A DNA stretch of 64,000 nt from Prosopocoilus inquinatus (Eukaryota; Arthropoda; Insecta; Coleoptera; Lucanidae), in the NCBI GenBank assembly GCA_036172665.1, contig CM069871.1, positions 4,154,001-4,218,000 of the forward strand, given 5' to 3'. This document shows, piece by piece, positions 33,640 through 45,639 of the stretch; the stretch's first letter is position 1; each line of letters starts with the position of its first letter. The notes beneath the pieces were generated by a model, which searched no databases, was not told where the DNA came from, and was given only the letters and a program-made list of their open reading frames with translations. A program made the position numbers and the translations under genes.

Positions 33640-35070
33640 CACCACAAACTGAGGTATTTCTATTAATTTCCTTATTTCTAGTGTCAAACTTAAGTGGCGC
33701 TCATTCTTCGCGTTTAATCAATTCTCACGCCCGTCACGACTGAGTTGCCGGCTTTGTGCTGAAGTTAATTGCCTCCAGCACGACATCTTGCTGTTATTCA
33801 GATCGGTAGCAACATGACCTTTGACCCTTAAAACAGAAGGAAGAGGAGGGAGTGATCAATACTTGAATAAACTGCGGTATTTCTATTCCTTTCTTAATTT
33901 CAGATCAAAATTATGTGACGCTTATACTTGGCGTTCGGTCAATTCTCACGTCCGTCATGACTGAACTGCTGGCTTTGTGACGAAGTTAATTTCTCTTGCC
34001 GATGTCGTGTTGATAGGCAACATGATCTTTCAAATTAAAGCAGAAGGAACAAGAGGAAGTAATCAATACTAAACATATTAAAAGAATACATTAACGTTTG
34101 CCAAAAACTGTAGGTAAAATGCCTTTGAATCGAGGCAAATGGAAGTCAAAAAATAGGAACCAATTGTGAATTAACAAAAATCATTGGCATTCATCATAAA
34201 CTCAAAAGGAAGAAGAAGAAGAGGCCGTCCTCTACTGATGCTGATTTCTATTCCTTTCTTAATTTCTGGTCAAAATTAAGTGGTCAAAATTAAGTGACGC
34301 TCATTCTCGGCGTTCAATCAATTCTCACTTCCGTCACGACTGAGCTGCTGGCTTTGTGCCGAAGTTAGTTTCTGCGGCATAACATCTGGCTGATGTCATG
34401 TTCATGATCTCTCAAATTAAAGCAGAAGCCGCAAGAGGAAGTAATCAATACTAAACACACTAAAAGAATACATTAACGTTTGGCAAAAATTGTAGGTAAA
34501 ATGCCTTTGAATCGAGACAAATGGAAGTGAAAAAATAGGAACCAATTGTGAACTAACAAAAATCATTGGCATTCATCATAAAATCGATAAGATTTTTAAT
34601 AAGAGGAAGAGGGGGAGGAGGAAGAAGAAGAAGAGGCCGTCCTCTACTGATGCTGATTTCTATTCCATTCTTAATTTCTGGTCAAAATTAAGTGGTCAAA
34701 ATTAAGTGACGCTCATTCTCGGCGTTCAATCAATTCTCACATCCGTCACGACTAAGCTGCTGGCTTTGTGCCGAAGTTAGTTTCTCCAGCATAACATCTG
34801 GCTGGTGTCATGTTCATGATCTCTCAAATTAAAGCAGAAGGCGCAAGAGCAAGTGATCAATACTAAACACACTCCAAGAATACATTAACGTTTGACAAAG
34901 TTATTGGTAAAAGGCCTTTGAATTGAGACAAAAGAAAGTGAAAGAATAACAATAACAAATTGTTGAATTAAAAAGAAATCATAAATCTGATAAGATATTT
35001 AATAAGAGTAGGAAGAAGAAGAAGAAGAAGAAGAAGAGGCCGTCCTCTACTGATGCTGAAGTCATGGCAA
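33640..35070. repeat. Degenerate tandem repeat, ~220-412 bp units, four copies
   Basis: TTTCTATT-ATTTCTTATTTC or a variant, TTAAGTG-CGCTCATTC, AATCAATTCTCAC, CGTCACGACTGA and CTGGCTTTGTG recur starting near 33655, 33876, 34246 and 34658. Units 3 and 4 and the end share (GAA)n then GAGGCCGTCCTCTACTGATG at 34221, 34633 and 35036 (spacing 412 and 403 bp). Confidence 0.8.
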
Positions 35071-35223
35071 AGATTTGGCTGTAAAGGAAAAGAATAGTAA
35101 TCTCCATCCAGAATATTTAGGATCATCACTCGCAGATATTCAAAATGAAAAATTATCACGAAAGCAAACGTGAGTGTGATTTAAAATTATTAATTAGTGT
35201 GAGAGTGTGTTGCGTAAAAGATT

Positions 35224-35299
35224 TAAGCCAGGATTAAATTTAAACCTGGCTTAGAATGTGACAGACAGTATGTCTTACGTCATTATATCTGTCACATTC
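35224..35299. repeat. Two adjacent hairpins
   Basis: TAAGCCAGG (35224-35232) pairs with CCTGGCTTA (35245-35253). Immediately after, GAATGTGACAGA (35254-35265) pairs with TCTGTCACATTC (35288-35299). A short GGTAACTAA direct repeat follows at 35310-35335. Confidence 0.7.
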
Positions 35300-35399
35300 T
35301 AACTAAAGGTTAACTAAGGTAACTAAGGTAACTAAAAGAGTAAATTGTGCCACAAAGTCTCACATAAAAAGAAATAACCGAGGACGTTACCTGAACACA

Positions 35400-37310
35400 T
35401 ATTGTGTTGATCTAATACCTTAATCAAAATGACGTCAACAGCGCCATCTCTGCATGTTATTTGGAAACTTTGCCATATAGTTTATTTCTTCCTTAAGTGA
35501 TCAGGTCGTTCATTTTTTCCTTAGAATTAAATTTTTAATCATTTTATCTTACTAAGAAGCCCACGGTTGAAAAGCCTGCGAGCAGCGCCACCTATGACAA
35601 TTTTTAAAAGCTGAGTTTTAGAGCGCCAAATTCAAATGATGTGAAATTTTTCCAAAGTTGCAAATTCTATTTACATTCGCTTTCTTTGGACTTAACTTCA
35701 AACGACCCTCTGCTATGTTAGAAGAAGTGAAGCTTGGTTTGTAAAAAGAATGCTAACAGCGTCATCTGGATTAACTTTTTAGAGCTAAACTATTTTTAAG
35801 AGCGACATTTAAAATGAAGTCAAACATGTTTTTTGTTTTTTTTTTTTTGGAAATTTCCGTTTGCTGCGGCTTGGGTGTACAAAATTACTTTAGCATAACG
35901 CACTGTCTTAAGAGCGCCATCTGTGTTACTTTTTAGTAACTCTTTGTATATATATATTTTTAATATTGGAATGGATGGCGTTGAATTCCTTGCACCACTA
36001 TGCTCGTTCGATTTGAAATTCAAATTCTGTCGTTTTGATTGAGAATTTCTAAACATCCCCTGTTAAGAGCAAACTGCGCTAGCAACGCCATCTGTACCAA
36101 ATTCTCGAAACTACATTTTTAAGAGGGAAATTCAAATGCGACGAGAGTTTATCCAAGCGATTACAAATTCTCTTCTTTTGGAAGAATTAATTTCGAGCAG
36201 CACTCTGTTATGAACAGCGCCATCTAGATTAACTTTGCGAGTTATATTCTTAAGCGCAACATTTAAGATAAATTAAAATTTTTTTCGGAATTAACTTCAA
36301 ATCGTCAATTTTTTTTTGAATGAAGCGTGCAGAGTACACAAAATATTTATTAGCAGTACGCGTTTCAATTATTCTCAGCAACGCCATCTACGCTATACTT
36401 GGGAAACTTTGCTTTATATATTTTTTTTTATTTTGCTGTATTTATGATGGCGTTGAATTCCTTTTACTAAGTGATCGCTTTCTTTAGTTTTAAAATTCAA
36501 ATCATGCCATTATGATTGAGAATAAATTACGAAACAGTTCGCGTTGAAAAGTGCTGCGCGCCATCTGTGCCAAATTTTAGCAACTGTATTTTAACTGCGG
36601 AATGAAATCGTCTTGCCAGACGATTAAAAATTATTTTTCAACGTTGACTTCCTTTGGAATTAATTTCGAACGGTCTTTTGTTATAAACCTGGAAGAATGG
36701 AAGAGTTTACTTTGAAGATAGTGCTAACAGCGCCATCTAACTTTACTTTTTGGAGCTATACTTTTTAAGCGCGCGAAGTTTAAGATTTCCGGAGTCTTTT
36801 GTTACGAACGGAGGGCACAAAATAGTTGTCGAAACGCATCCAAAATAATATTAGCAGCGCCATCTAGATTTACTTTTTGAAGCTGTGCTTATTAAGCGCG
36901 AAATTCAAGATGCATTTAATTTTTTCCGGAGCCTTTTGTTATGAATGCAGTTATGACTGAGAATTACGAAACAGTTCACGTTGAAAAGGTAAGGTAACTG
37001 CGCGCCATCTGTGCCAAATTTCATCAAATGGATTTAAGCGCGAAATTCAAGCGGAATGAAGCCGTAAAGTATTTCCAAGCGAGTTAAACTTTCTTTGAAA
37101 TTAACTACTTCAAACGACGTTTTATTATAAATAGGCAGGAAGTGAAAACATTACTTTGAAGATAATGCTGACAGCGCCATCTAGATTTACTTCTTGGAGC
37201 TGTACTTTTTAAGCGCACGAAGTTTAAGATGAATTAAATTTCTTAATTTCGGAGCCTTTTGTTATGAATGAGGTGCACTAAACAGTTGTCGATACGCATC
37301 GAAAATAATA
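35400..37310. repeat. Degenerate array carrying AGCGCCATCT boxes
   Basis: The box AGCGCCATCT or a close variant occurs at 35440, 35584, 35758, 35913, 36084, 36216, 36380, 36557, 36729, 36856, 37001 and 37173. Between boxes, words such as TAGATTTACTTTTTG-AGCT, TTTTAAGCGCGAAATTCAA and CCTTTTGTTATGAA recur, so this is an old tandem array with irregular units of about 120-180 bp. The box is the complement of AGATGGCGCT found in the 51-61 kb satellite. Confidence 0.75.
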
Positions 37311-37940
37311 TTAACAGCACCATCCATGTGTTTTTTTTGGAAACTATGTAAAAAACACACTGAGTTTGAATCATTTTTGATAGAGATAGGCCATGGAAGT
37401 GTAAGTATATGTTGTAACCTACAACAAGTACGTAAATAAATTGCTGCTGTCGATATCCGTCGAAAAGAATATTAGGAGTGCCATCTGTGTGATTTTTTTG
37501 GAAACTGTGTAGAAAAGGCAATAAGTTTGAATAATTTTTGATAGAGATAGCTAAGCCATGGACGTGTAACTGTATGTTGTATCCTCCAACAAGTAAATAA
37601 GTAAATTGCTGCTGTTTATATACGTCAGAAATAATATTAGGAGTGCCATCTGTGTGATTTTTTTTTGAAACTGTGTAGAAAAGGCAATAAGTTTGAAAAA
37701 TTTTTGATAGAGATAGCTAGGCCATGGATGTGTAACTGTAACTTGTGTAACCTCCAACAAGTAAATAAGTAAATTGCTGCTGTTTATATACGTCGGAAAT
37801 AATATTAGCTGCGCCATCTGTGTGATTTTCTGGAAACTTATTGTGTAAAATACACAATAAGTTTGAATAATTAGGCCATGGAAGCGTAGATGTATGTTGT
37901 ATCTTAGAACAAGTAAATAAATGAATTGCTGCAGTAATCT
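37311..37940. repeat. Tandem repeat, 161-168 bp unit, four copies
   Basis: The units each begin with a CCATCTGTGTGATTTTTT box (37316 variant, 37477, 37642, 37810). They contain TTTTTGATAGAGATAG, GCCATGGA-GTGTAA, CAACAAGTAAATAA and ATTGCTGCTGT. This is the homogenised edge of the box array to its left. Minus-strand open frames here are repeat translations. Confidence 0.85.
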
Positions 37941-38585
37941 GAGACAAACGTTTTGTCTTCCATGATCTACCCTTATTAAAAATTTATTTGGACGTATGGT
38001 ACAGTCACATAAATATCTTTTTTGCCTAATTTTATTTACAATAAAAAAAAATATTCTGGAAATACTTTGATTGATAAAAATAAGTTGTGTGAATCTCCTT
38101 GCTGCTAAAAATTTTTTTTAAAGAAACTCAACGTGTCTTGAAGCGTTCGGGCGTCCTCGAGCGTAAATTCGACGAAAGAAGCTTTCAACGAAATTTTGAA
38201 ACGACGTGGTCCCTACTCTTTCATGTGTGTGTGTGTGTGTGTCTCGACGCTTTATTATGTACCTAAACTCTCGAGGCCCTATCTCTCCGGGAGCCTACAG
38301 TGCGAACATTGAATTAAAAGGAAAGAAGAGAATATATCACATCCCTTCAGAATCGTCGTCAGTCGTGACCTTTAATCTAATTTGGTGCTCTAGTTGTTTC
38401 AGGACACCGTGGGTTATCACCCTGAAATTGTTTTAAGAAAGCCTGCGCCTGGACTAGGAGATAAAGTTTCGAAAGAGAAAAAGGAATTTCACTTTAAAAT
38501 TCAGACTTATTTATAATCATCACGTATAAGTCATTCCTTTATTCAATATTTTATCGCAGGCGCCATGAAGAAAGTCTAGTTCTAG
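37941..38585. other. Intergenic with GT microsatellite
   Basis: A (GT)n run of about nine units lies at 38224-38242. No gene seen. Confidence 0.45.
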
Positions 38586-38876
38586 TGAGTATGTGGTACT
38601 CATGTTTGTAACTAAACTCTGACAGGCAATGAATGTCATTTCGATTTAGATTTTAAGGTTAGGTACTCAAAATTAAGCAATGCTGCTCTATTTCATTATT
38701 TTCATTATGAGGTGAGTACACCTCATAATGAAAAGAAATGAGGTAAGTACACCTCATAATAAAAAGAAAATAGAGCAGAATTGCTTAATTTTGAGTACCT
38801 AACCTCAAAATCTAAATCGAAATGATATTCATTGTCTGTCAAAGTTTAGTTACATACATGAGTACCACATTCAAAG
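38586..38876. mobile_element. Fold-back element, ~125 bp arms
   Basis: The left arm (about 38590-38713) and inverted right arm (about 38750-38873) match over nearly their whole length: GTGGTACTCATG, TGACAG-CAATGAAT, CATTTCGATTTAGATTTT and GGTTAGGTACTCAAAATTAAG. The centre has repeated ACACCTCATAAT. A single related arm lies at about 43185-43245. There is no ORF. Such a hairpin could yield double-stranded RNA if transcribed. Confidence 0.8.
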
Positions 38877-39805
38877 TTTCATAATTGAGAGCGTCGCTTA
38901 ATCCGTCGTTAAATCTAATTTATTTGATTTAACATGATAGCCAACCTACTAACTTAAAATCACGCCCCTCTGTGATGTTGTAAACAAGTAGTTAGAGAGA
39001 AGGAATGGAATATACATGTATGTCATCCACCAGCGACATGCAACCAACACGATATCTAAAGCGTGTCTAGTAAATGTCTCCCCCATCTCTAACAAATTCA
39101 GTGAGCTCGGGAAATTGTTTAACCTGGGGCTGGTAAGACTGCGATGTAATTTGGAAGATTTACGCAGGAGAGCTGGCAGCAGCCTCCAGCGCCTCCCGTG
39201 CGCCGTGACAACTTTTTAAACTTGTGTGTATGACTCGAATCTAAATTTGCTTCAGTGCAGTTTTGCTGTTTACGACTCGAACTCGAACGGGAAATTTAAA
39301 TTTCGCGTAAGTTTTATTATTTTTCGCTCATTTCCGGCGGCCTCTCCTGGGTCGACGCCAATTTTAAAAAGTATTAGCCCGACGAGATATTACCGTCCGT
39401 CAACAGATCACATCGTATGCCCTAATAATATGAACAGGGTTGTAAAAGTGACTGGGAATATAAAAATGGAATTGCCTCAAGGAAATACGAAAGTACGAGA
39501 CGTATGAGATGATGAGGAAATTACATTGTGTTGTACAAACAAAAACAACGTAATAGAGTTGTTTACCTGTCAGATAAGCAGTAAATTCAAAGAAGTAACA
39601 AGTATGGATCGCTGAAGTTGTGATTTAATACATTGGGAAGTAGGCTAATTGCAGTTTGAAAGTAAAAAGTAAATGTAAATATTTGTAGAGGCATTTAATA
39701 AAACTAATTACAAAATTTCCGAGCCAAAAACAAAAATATAATAAGAATGCTCGTACTGGTCCTCGATGTGTGATACTAAAAAACTGTAGTATTCCTATAA
39801 AAACC
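38877..39805. other. Intergenic, partly related to 43300-43450
   Basis: Words CGCTTAATC, AAATCTAATTT and GGAA-GGAATATA at 38893-39012 have counterparts in the same order at 43316-43430, so part of the fold-back family extends here. From 39080 to 39460 the composition is balanced and looks unique. No exon recognised. Confidence 0.4.
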
Positions 39806-39943
39806 AATAATTACAGGACGGAATTACATATTTTGTTAGGTATAATAATAATAAGCTTTATTCGTCCATGAAGATCCAACATTACGTTTGCCGCCTCGTT
39901 TGTATTTATTCGAACAAAATATGTAATACCGTTCCCTGATAAT
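39806..39943. mobile_element. MITE family member, copy A
   Basis: The left end ATAATTACAGGACGGAATTACATATTTTG type (39806-39837) and the inverted right end CGAACAAAATATGTAAT with CCGTTCCCTGAT (39911-39943) form TIRs of about 30 bp. The same ends, with a shorter interior, make copy B at 58946-59028. Confidence 0.65.
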
Positions 39944-40399
39944 AGTAATCAATTTTGAGCTTTTAAATACACAGTTGCTTAATACCAATGACTCATTGGA
40001 CCAGTGACCTTTTGAAAAAGAAAATTAATATTATTAATTACAGTGATCTAAGAGCATCCAATTACTGTTCACGAATACAAACTGATTGAACTCAGTGTTG
40101 CCAAGTATTGGTAATCGTTTTACTTTAGACGTTCTATAAAAATACACTGAAATTCCATAAGATCTTCTTTCCAAAACCCACGCACAGGGTGATTTTAATG
40201 AATATTTTATTTCTATCAGCAATGCTTGTTAAATACATCAAATCTGACGTAAAATGCACCGCGTTGGCAACACTGGCTGGACCTGCACAATTCTTGAAAT
40301 TAGACTTACACAGTTAATCTCCTAGAAGCACCGAAAATTTATTAAAATTCGTTGTTAATTTAAAAACAATTCTTTTTAATCTCTTCCAGATTTTTTTTG
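39944..40399. other. No gene seen
   Basis: An ACAGGGTGATTTTAA word at 40184-40198 resembles the left end of the 522-1595 element, but no partner is found. Confidence 0.4.
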
Positions 40400-42830
40400 T
40401 CTTATTTACTTTATTTTAATTTCGTAATTAATTAAATCAATAATGGAAGTATTTTGAGGTTAAGTTCCTTTCCGGCCGATCGTCTTTTGTTTTTCATTAA
40501 TTTCAGTATTTCATCGAACATAACTGAAATTCATTATTACTCTGGAGATTCTGTCGTTTCTTGTTTCTTAATCTCTTCAAGTTCTCTTCCTGTTTCTTAT
40601 TTTGTTTAACTTTTTATCGTGAATTAAATCAATAATGCAAGCTCGAAGTACTTATTCGCTCGCTTATTCTTGAAAGTCGATTGTTTCTAAATTTATTTCA
40701 ATACTTTCAAAAATTAATTTCCATTTTCTTTCCATATTATTCTATATTCTATATTTAATATGAGTTGAATTGAGCTTGAATTGATTTTATTGAATTTAAA
40801 TATTTAATTTATTTTGACTAAATTTTCATTCCGTTTTTTTTTCGTTGTTTTTTTTTTCGTTTATTTAACATGTAATATATTTTTTAATTTTTTTAAATTT
40901 TTTACTTTTCTAATTCGAACGGGCAGGGTTAGGTTGCATTTACTTGGTTTTGGTTGAGCTCGAAATTTCTTAAGCGCAATTTTAATTAATCCTTAATTCT
41001 TATTTTTTTCATTATTATTTTACTTTATACAAATTCTTTCCCTTGGATCGATCTTACTTGAGTAAAAGTTGGGTTGGGCTGACCTTGCATTGATTTTCAG
41101 TAAATTTTAATATTTTTTTTAATTTTTAGCTTCATTTGTTTTTTTTTTAAATTTTTTCCCTTGTTTGGACACATGCAGGTTGAATTTAATTGTGTTGAAA
41201 TTGGCTGAAGTTGATTTTATTAAATTTTTAACATTTCAATTTTAATTTGTTTCAACTCTTCTTGATTGGGTTCGATTAGATTGATTGAATTTAAATATTT
41301 TCCATATTAATTTTTTTTATTATTTTTTAAATACTTGTCTTCGGTTTTGGGAACAGATAAGTTGAGTACACTGGGGTTGCACTGACCTTAAGTTGTACTC
41401 TGTTTTTTTTTTTTACTGAAAGTCATTTTCTTTCTAATTCTCTTTAATTTAACTGAAAATTTAATACGTAATATATTCTTTTTAATTCTTTTAATTTTTA
41501 CTCTTTTAATTGGATTGAACAGGGTTGAGTTGAGCTTGTTCGCGTTTGGATCAACCTAGATCAAATTAGTTAAGCTTAATTTTAATTAATCCGTAATTCT
41601 TATTTTTTCATTTTTGTTTTACATTATAGTATAATTTCTTTTCTTGGATCGAACTTACTTATTGAGTTAAGTTAGGTTAGATTGACCTTGCGTTTACATT
41701 TTTTTAAATTTTTGGCTTGATTCGTTTTTCTTTTTTTTTAATCTTTGTGTACAACTATTTAAGCTGTGAATGTTCCATTTCCTCGAAGTCGCCGGTACGT
41801 TACACCTGCTGGAAGGTGATAGTGATACGGTGTTGAGTTGGGTTGACCTTGAAATTTGTTGAACTTAATCTTAATTAATTTTTATTTTATTTTTTAAATT
41901 GAACTTACTTGAGTTCAGTTGGGTCGGGTTAACCTTGCGTTGATTTTTATCGAATTTTTAGCTTCATTCGTTTTTCTTTTTTTTAATTTTTTGTGTGCGA
42001 CTATTTAAGCTGTGAATGTTCCATTTCCTCGAAGTCGCCATTACGTCACACCTGCTAGAAGGTGCCAGCCGGTGTTGCTTTGTTGGCATTGAAATTTATT
42101 GATCTTCATTTTAGTTAATTCTTACTTTTTTTAATCGAACTTACTTGAGTTCAGTTGGGTCGGGTTAACCTTGCGCTGATTTTTATTAAATTTTTAGCTT
42201 CATTCGTTTTTCTTTTTTTTTAAATTTTTTGTGTGCGACTATTTAAGCTGTGAATGTTCCATTTCCTCGAAGTCGCCATTACGTCACACCTGCTAGAAGT
42301 TGCCAGACGGTGTTGTTTTGTTGGCCTTGAAATTTGTTGATCTTCATTTTAATTAATACTTATTTTGTTTAATCGAACTTACTTGAGTTCAGTTGTGTCG
42401 ACTTAAACTTGCGTTGATTTTTATTAAATTTATAGCTTCGTTCGTTTTTCTTTTCTTTTAAATTTTTTCTTCTGGTTCTTCGGTTTTCTTCGGTTTGGAC
42501 ATATTCATGTAGGTTGAGTTTAATCGGATTGAGACGGGCTGAAGTTGATTTCACTAAATTTTTAACTTTTTAATTTTAATTTGTTCGATTGACATTGAGC
42601 CCGAAGCTGATTTAATTCTCATTAATTTTAACACTTAATTTCTAAAATATTATTTTTTTTTGAGCCGAGCACAGGTGGGTTAAGCTTACTCGGATTAGGT
42701 TAACCGAACCTTATTTTTAACGGTCTTTAGTTTTTAACTTTTTGATTCATTTTTTAGAATTTTTGGCTTTAAATTAATCTTAATTATATATTAATAATCT
42801 TTAAGTACTTGGAATGGGATTGGGCTCACT
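40400..42830. repeat. T-rich degenerate array with three ~240 bp homogenised units
   Basis: T-rich sequence is interspersed with phrases of the type TTGGGTTGACCTTG. In the last part a box AAGCTGTGAATGTTCCATTT, continuing CCTCGAAGTCGCC, recurs at 41761, 42007 and 42244 (spacing 246 and 237 bp), each followed by ACGTCACACCTGCTAGAAG-TG. The same box recurs at 45.7-46.2 kb. No ORF conserved. Confidence 0.7.
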
Positions 42831-43170
42831 GACAATAAAATACTTTTATTTATTTATTACATTGGAGTTCTTTTAAAATAATTATCTTGGAACTGATACG
42901 AGTTCTAAGCCTACCCTTGAAAGTAATTTTGAAAGAATCTTCATCTTCGGCTGTCGAGCTCTTGAAGACGATGTCACTCAAATTACTTTTTGCTTGGCAT
43001 CGTATTTTCTTGGTTATCAATTATACGGGGTGTGACAATAAAGTTTCAAGCTTAATGTCGCCGAAAAGCTCGAAATTTCATAAACTCCAGGATTCTTCTC
43101 ATAAATATTGCAAATTGTGAATGAACAAACTATTCTTAAAACAAAATTGACTTTTTCTAAACTTCAACGG
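42831..43170. other. Intergenic; mariner-like word at 43026-43046
   Basis: GGGGTGTGACAATAAAGTTT resembles a mariner-type terminus, but it stands alone. No gene. Confidence 0.3.
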
Positions 43171-43450
43171 TCATGCATGTAATTATGTTCTGACAGTGAA
43201 TGTCATTTTGATTTGGATTTTGAGGTTAATCCGAGTTAGGCAGTGTTGCAATATTTTCTTTTCGCTGCGACGTGTATTTACGTGCAAATTGACATAACAG
43301 GCAACACCGCTTAATCTATCTAATTTGAACAGCCACAATTTGACGTAAGCATGTTATAGTGACATTAAATTATTTTTTTTACAGACTGACAATAATGACT
43401 TACTCTGTTAGTAAATAGTGAAGGAACGGAATATATTTAGAAATTCATCG
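43171..43450. repeat. Single-arm copy of the 38.6 kb fold-back family
   Basis: TCTGACAGTGAATGTCATTT, then TTGATTTGGATTTTGAGGTTA at 43190-43232 matches the arms of 38590-38873. Downstream words at 43316-43430 match 38893-39012. The inverted arm is missing. Confidence 0.55.
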
Positions 43451-45004
43451 AGGTTAAGCGTATGGAGGACGCTTTGCCGTAACATGTACTATTGAAAACC
43501 TGTCTGGCTGAGCACCTTCATTATGGCAAAACGAACGGATTGTGGAGTATCGCGCACTTTGTCCAGCACATGTTGCGTTCTCTGCTGCTCTTTATTTTTG
43601 CCATACGAGAGAGGAGAGTGCGTGTCGTTTTCTGCTCGATCGTTACTCCTTCGTGCATAAATATATTTTATTTCAATCAAATTATAATTCCTTTTATTAG
43701 AGTACTGTGGACAATGCAAAGGATTATGTTGGAAACAACAACAAAAAAAAAAAAAAAACACGCACACAGACGTGTATAAAATATTTTCGCCGAATAGTTA
43801 AAATAATCCAGTTTTTGATAAATATTAACAGGCTTTTGTTTAAACGCGAACAAAAGACACGCGTAAATAAAACCAGAATTGTTTCGTTTTTTCCACCGGT
43901 TATGCATTTGCGAGCGCATAACTGTTCCGTGACTAATAAAGCTTCACAGCGGCACAAAGTGCACAAAACAAAAAGCCGAAGACAACGGTGCGCGCAGCAA
44001 TAGAAAACGCGCTCTCGTTAAACGGAATTATTTCAAGAACAAAGGGCGAGAGGGAGTCCCCCCCACCGTTCGTTTTCTGAAACAGTAAACGGGAAAGGGA
44101 ATGGAACGGGCCGAATTTATAAAACGTGAGTTGAACGGAACCGAACGAAACTAATCCATTTTTAATAACTAATTTGAATATTGCGCGCTTTGGAAATATT
44201 AACCAGGGGTTTTGTTTTTATTTTTCAGACTCGCGAACGACATCATGAGAAAAAACGTCCCCCCCATAAAAGCTGGATAATTACAAAACGAACACTGTGG
44301 CTTCTTCCCAGTTGTACCGGTGAGTAAAACAAAAGAAGCAAGGAGGTTTTTTTTTTCCCCCAAAGGAATCGATTCATTGATTTCATTATTTCCGGAGCTT
44401 TTAATAATTTATTTCGACTAAACGCCGGCCGCATGATTTATATTCACGTTTCTGATTGTGTGTAATTGCGATGGGGCGCGTCGTTATTTTTATGATTAAT
44501 GGTTGAAAATTTCACGTATAAATGTTTTAAGCGACATTTTATTCGTGCCTATTGTACCGCTGTGTGTAACTACCGCATGTTTGCACGTTAAATTAACGCG
44601 TTATTGTTCGAAAGGGCGGAATGTTTTATTAGGTTTTTAGTGCACGTTATTATTTAAATCGCGTTTTAATACCAGGTTGCAATCCGTTGTTCAAATATCC
44701 AGAAAATGCGGCTGCAAGCGTTTTTAAATGCAAAACAAAACAGAAAAAAAATTGACCGAACACGTTGGGAAGAAATTCAAGGATTTATTTAGTTATTACG
44801 AATAATTTTAATAATTTAATGAAAAGGGAAACACACACCAAATCAGGCGGAAAAAAATCTATCGTCAGCGAAACTCGAACCCGAACTTGTTTCAAATAGC
44901 TTAAAGCTTGGCATAAAACCAGATCATACGGGAGTTAGGGGTTAATTTCGAGTTAAATTTCGGCAACCACGTGTTGTATGTGCTTGATTTAATAAGTTGG
45001 CGGA
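43451..45004. other. Unique-looking intergenic DNA
   Basis: Overlapping open frames on both strands at 43489-44003 are mutually antisense and show no motif. Balanced patches near 43900-44100 and 44400-44700 might be regulatory. No gene can be supported. Confidence 0.35.
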
Positions 45005-45186
45005 CATGCGGGTGGCTCAGCGGTCATCATAAAATCGTGTCACTCGTCGGCGTGGGTTCGTATCCCACCGAGGCCATGGATGTTTGTTTCTGTCCGGCTT
45101 GTGATCCAGCTCAAATTACTTAGTAAGTGCCTGGAATGGTTAAGCCAAAAGCAGACAAGACAGACAATAAGTTGGCAACATTGCGT
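45005..45186 (+). repeat. tRNA-derived SINE-like head
   Basis: GTGGCTCAGCGGTCA (45012-45026) fits an RNA polymerase III A box. GTGGGTTCGTATCCCAC (45054-45070) forms a perfect 5 bp T-arm with a 7-base loop and nearly fits the B box. The acceptor ends (ATGCGGG and CGAGGCC) do not pair, so it is a tRNA-derived SINE rather than a tRNA gene. Confidence 0.6.
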
Positions 45187-45503
45187 CTCAAAACTGACAA
45201 TCTTACGCGCGCGCCTTTTGAAATCAAAGATTTTCATTGGACTTAAGTAAACGATCACGCTCTTCGCATTCCGTGTTCGGATTGGCTCGCCATTTTTCAC
45301 CGAGACGTTGAGGTGAAAACGTCTCGGCGACTTCCATCTTGACCGCACTTTATCGTTATAGTCGAGTGCCGGAATCGACTTTTTCTATAAGCCAAAATGG
45401 CGAGCCAATCCGAACACGGAATGCGAAGAGCGTGATCGCTTACTTATGTCCAACGAAAATCTTTAATTTCAAAAGGCGCGCGCGTAAGATTGTCAGTTTT
45501 GAG
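45187..45503. repeat. Long inverted repeat, ~111 bp arms, 96 bp loop
   Basis: The left arm 45187-45297 and the inverted right arm 45394-45503 match nearly throughout, including ATTGGCTCGCCATTTT, GAATGCGAAGAGCGTGATCG and AAAGGCGCGCGCGTAAGATT. The arms translate to near-identical peptides on opposite strands, which is an effect of the inversion and not a gene. It sits directly after the SINE-like head. Confidence 0.85.
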
Positions 45504-45639
45504 AGAGAGTTTGTTCGGTTGCGTGAACTTGTGCACAATTGGGTTATAAAATTCCGTAGAACAGTGTACCTGGAATTACATAAATCCTACGTGTCACCTG
45601 TTTTCCTTTTGAGCAAATTTTTCCGACCGTATTATCCAG

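Noticed and set aside
43489..44003. Several overlapping frames of 80-98 codons
   Set aside because: Mutually antisense, low-complexity K or F runs from an A-homopolymer at 43741-43757.
45009..45079. Functional tRNA gene
   Set aside because: The T-arm is good, but acceptor strands do not pair and the D and anticodon arms are degenerate; treated as a SINE head.
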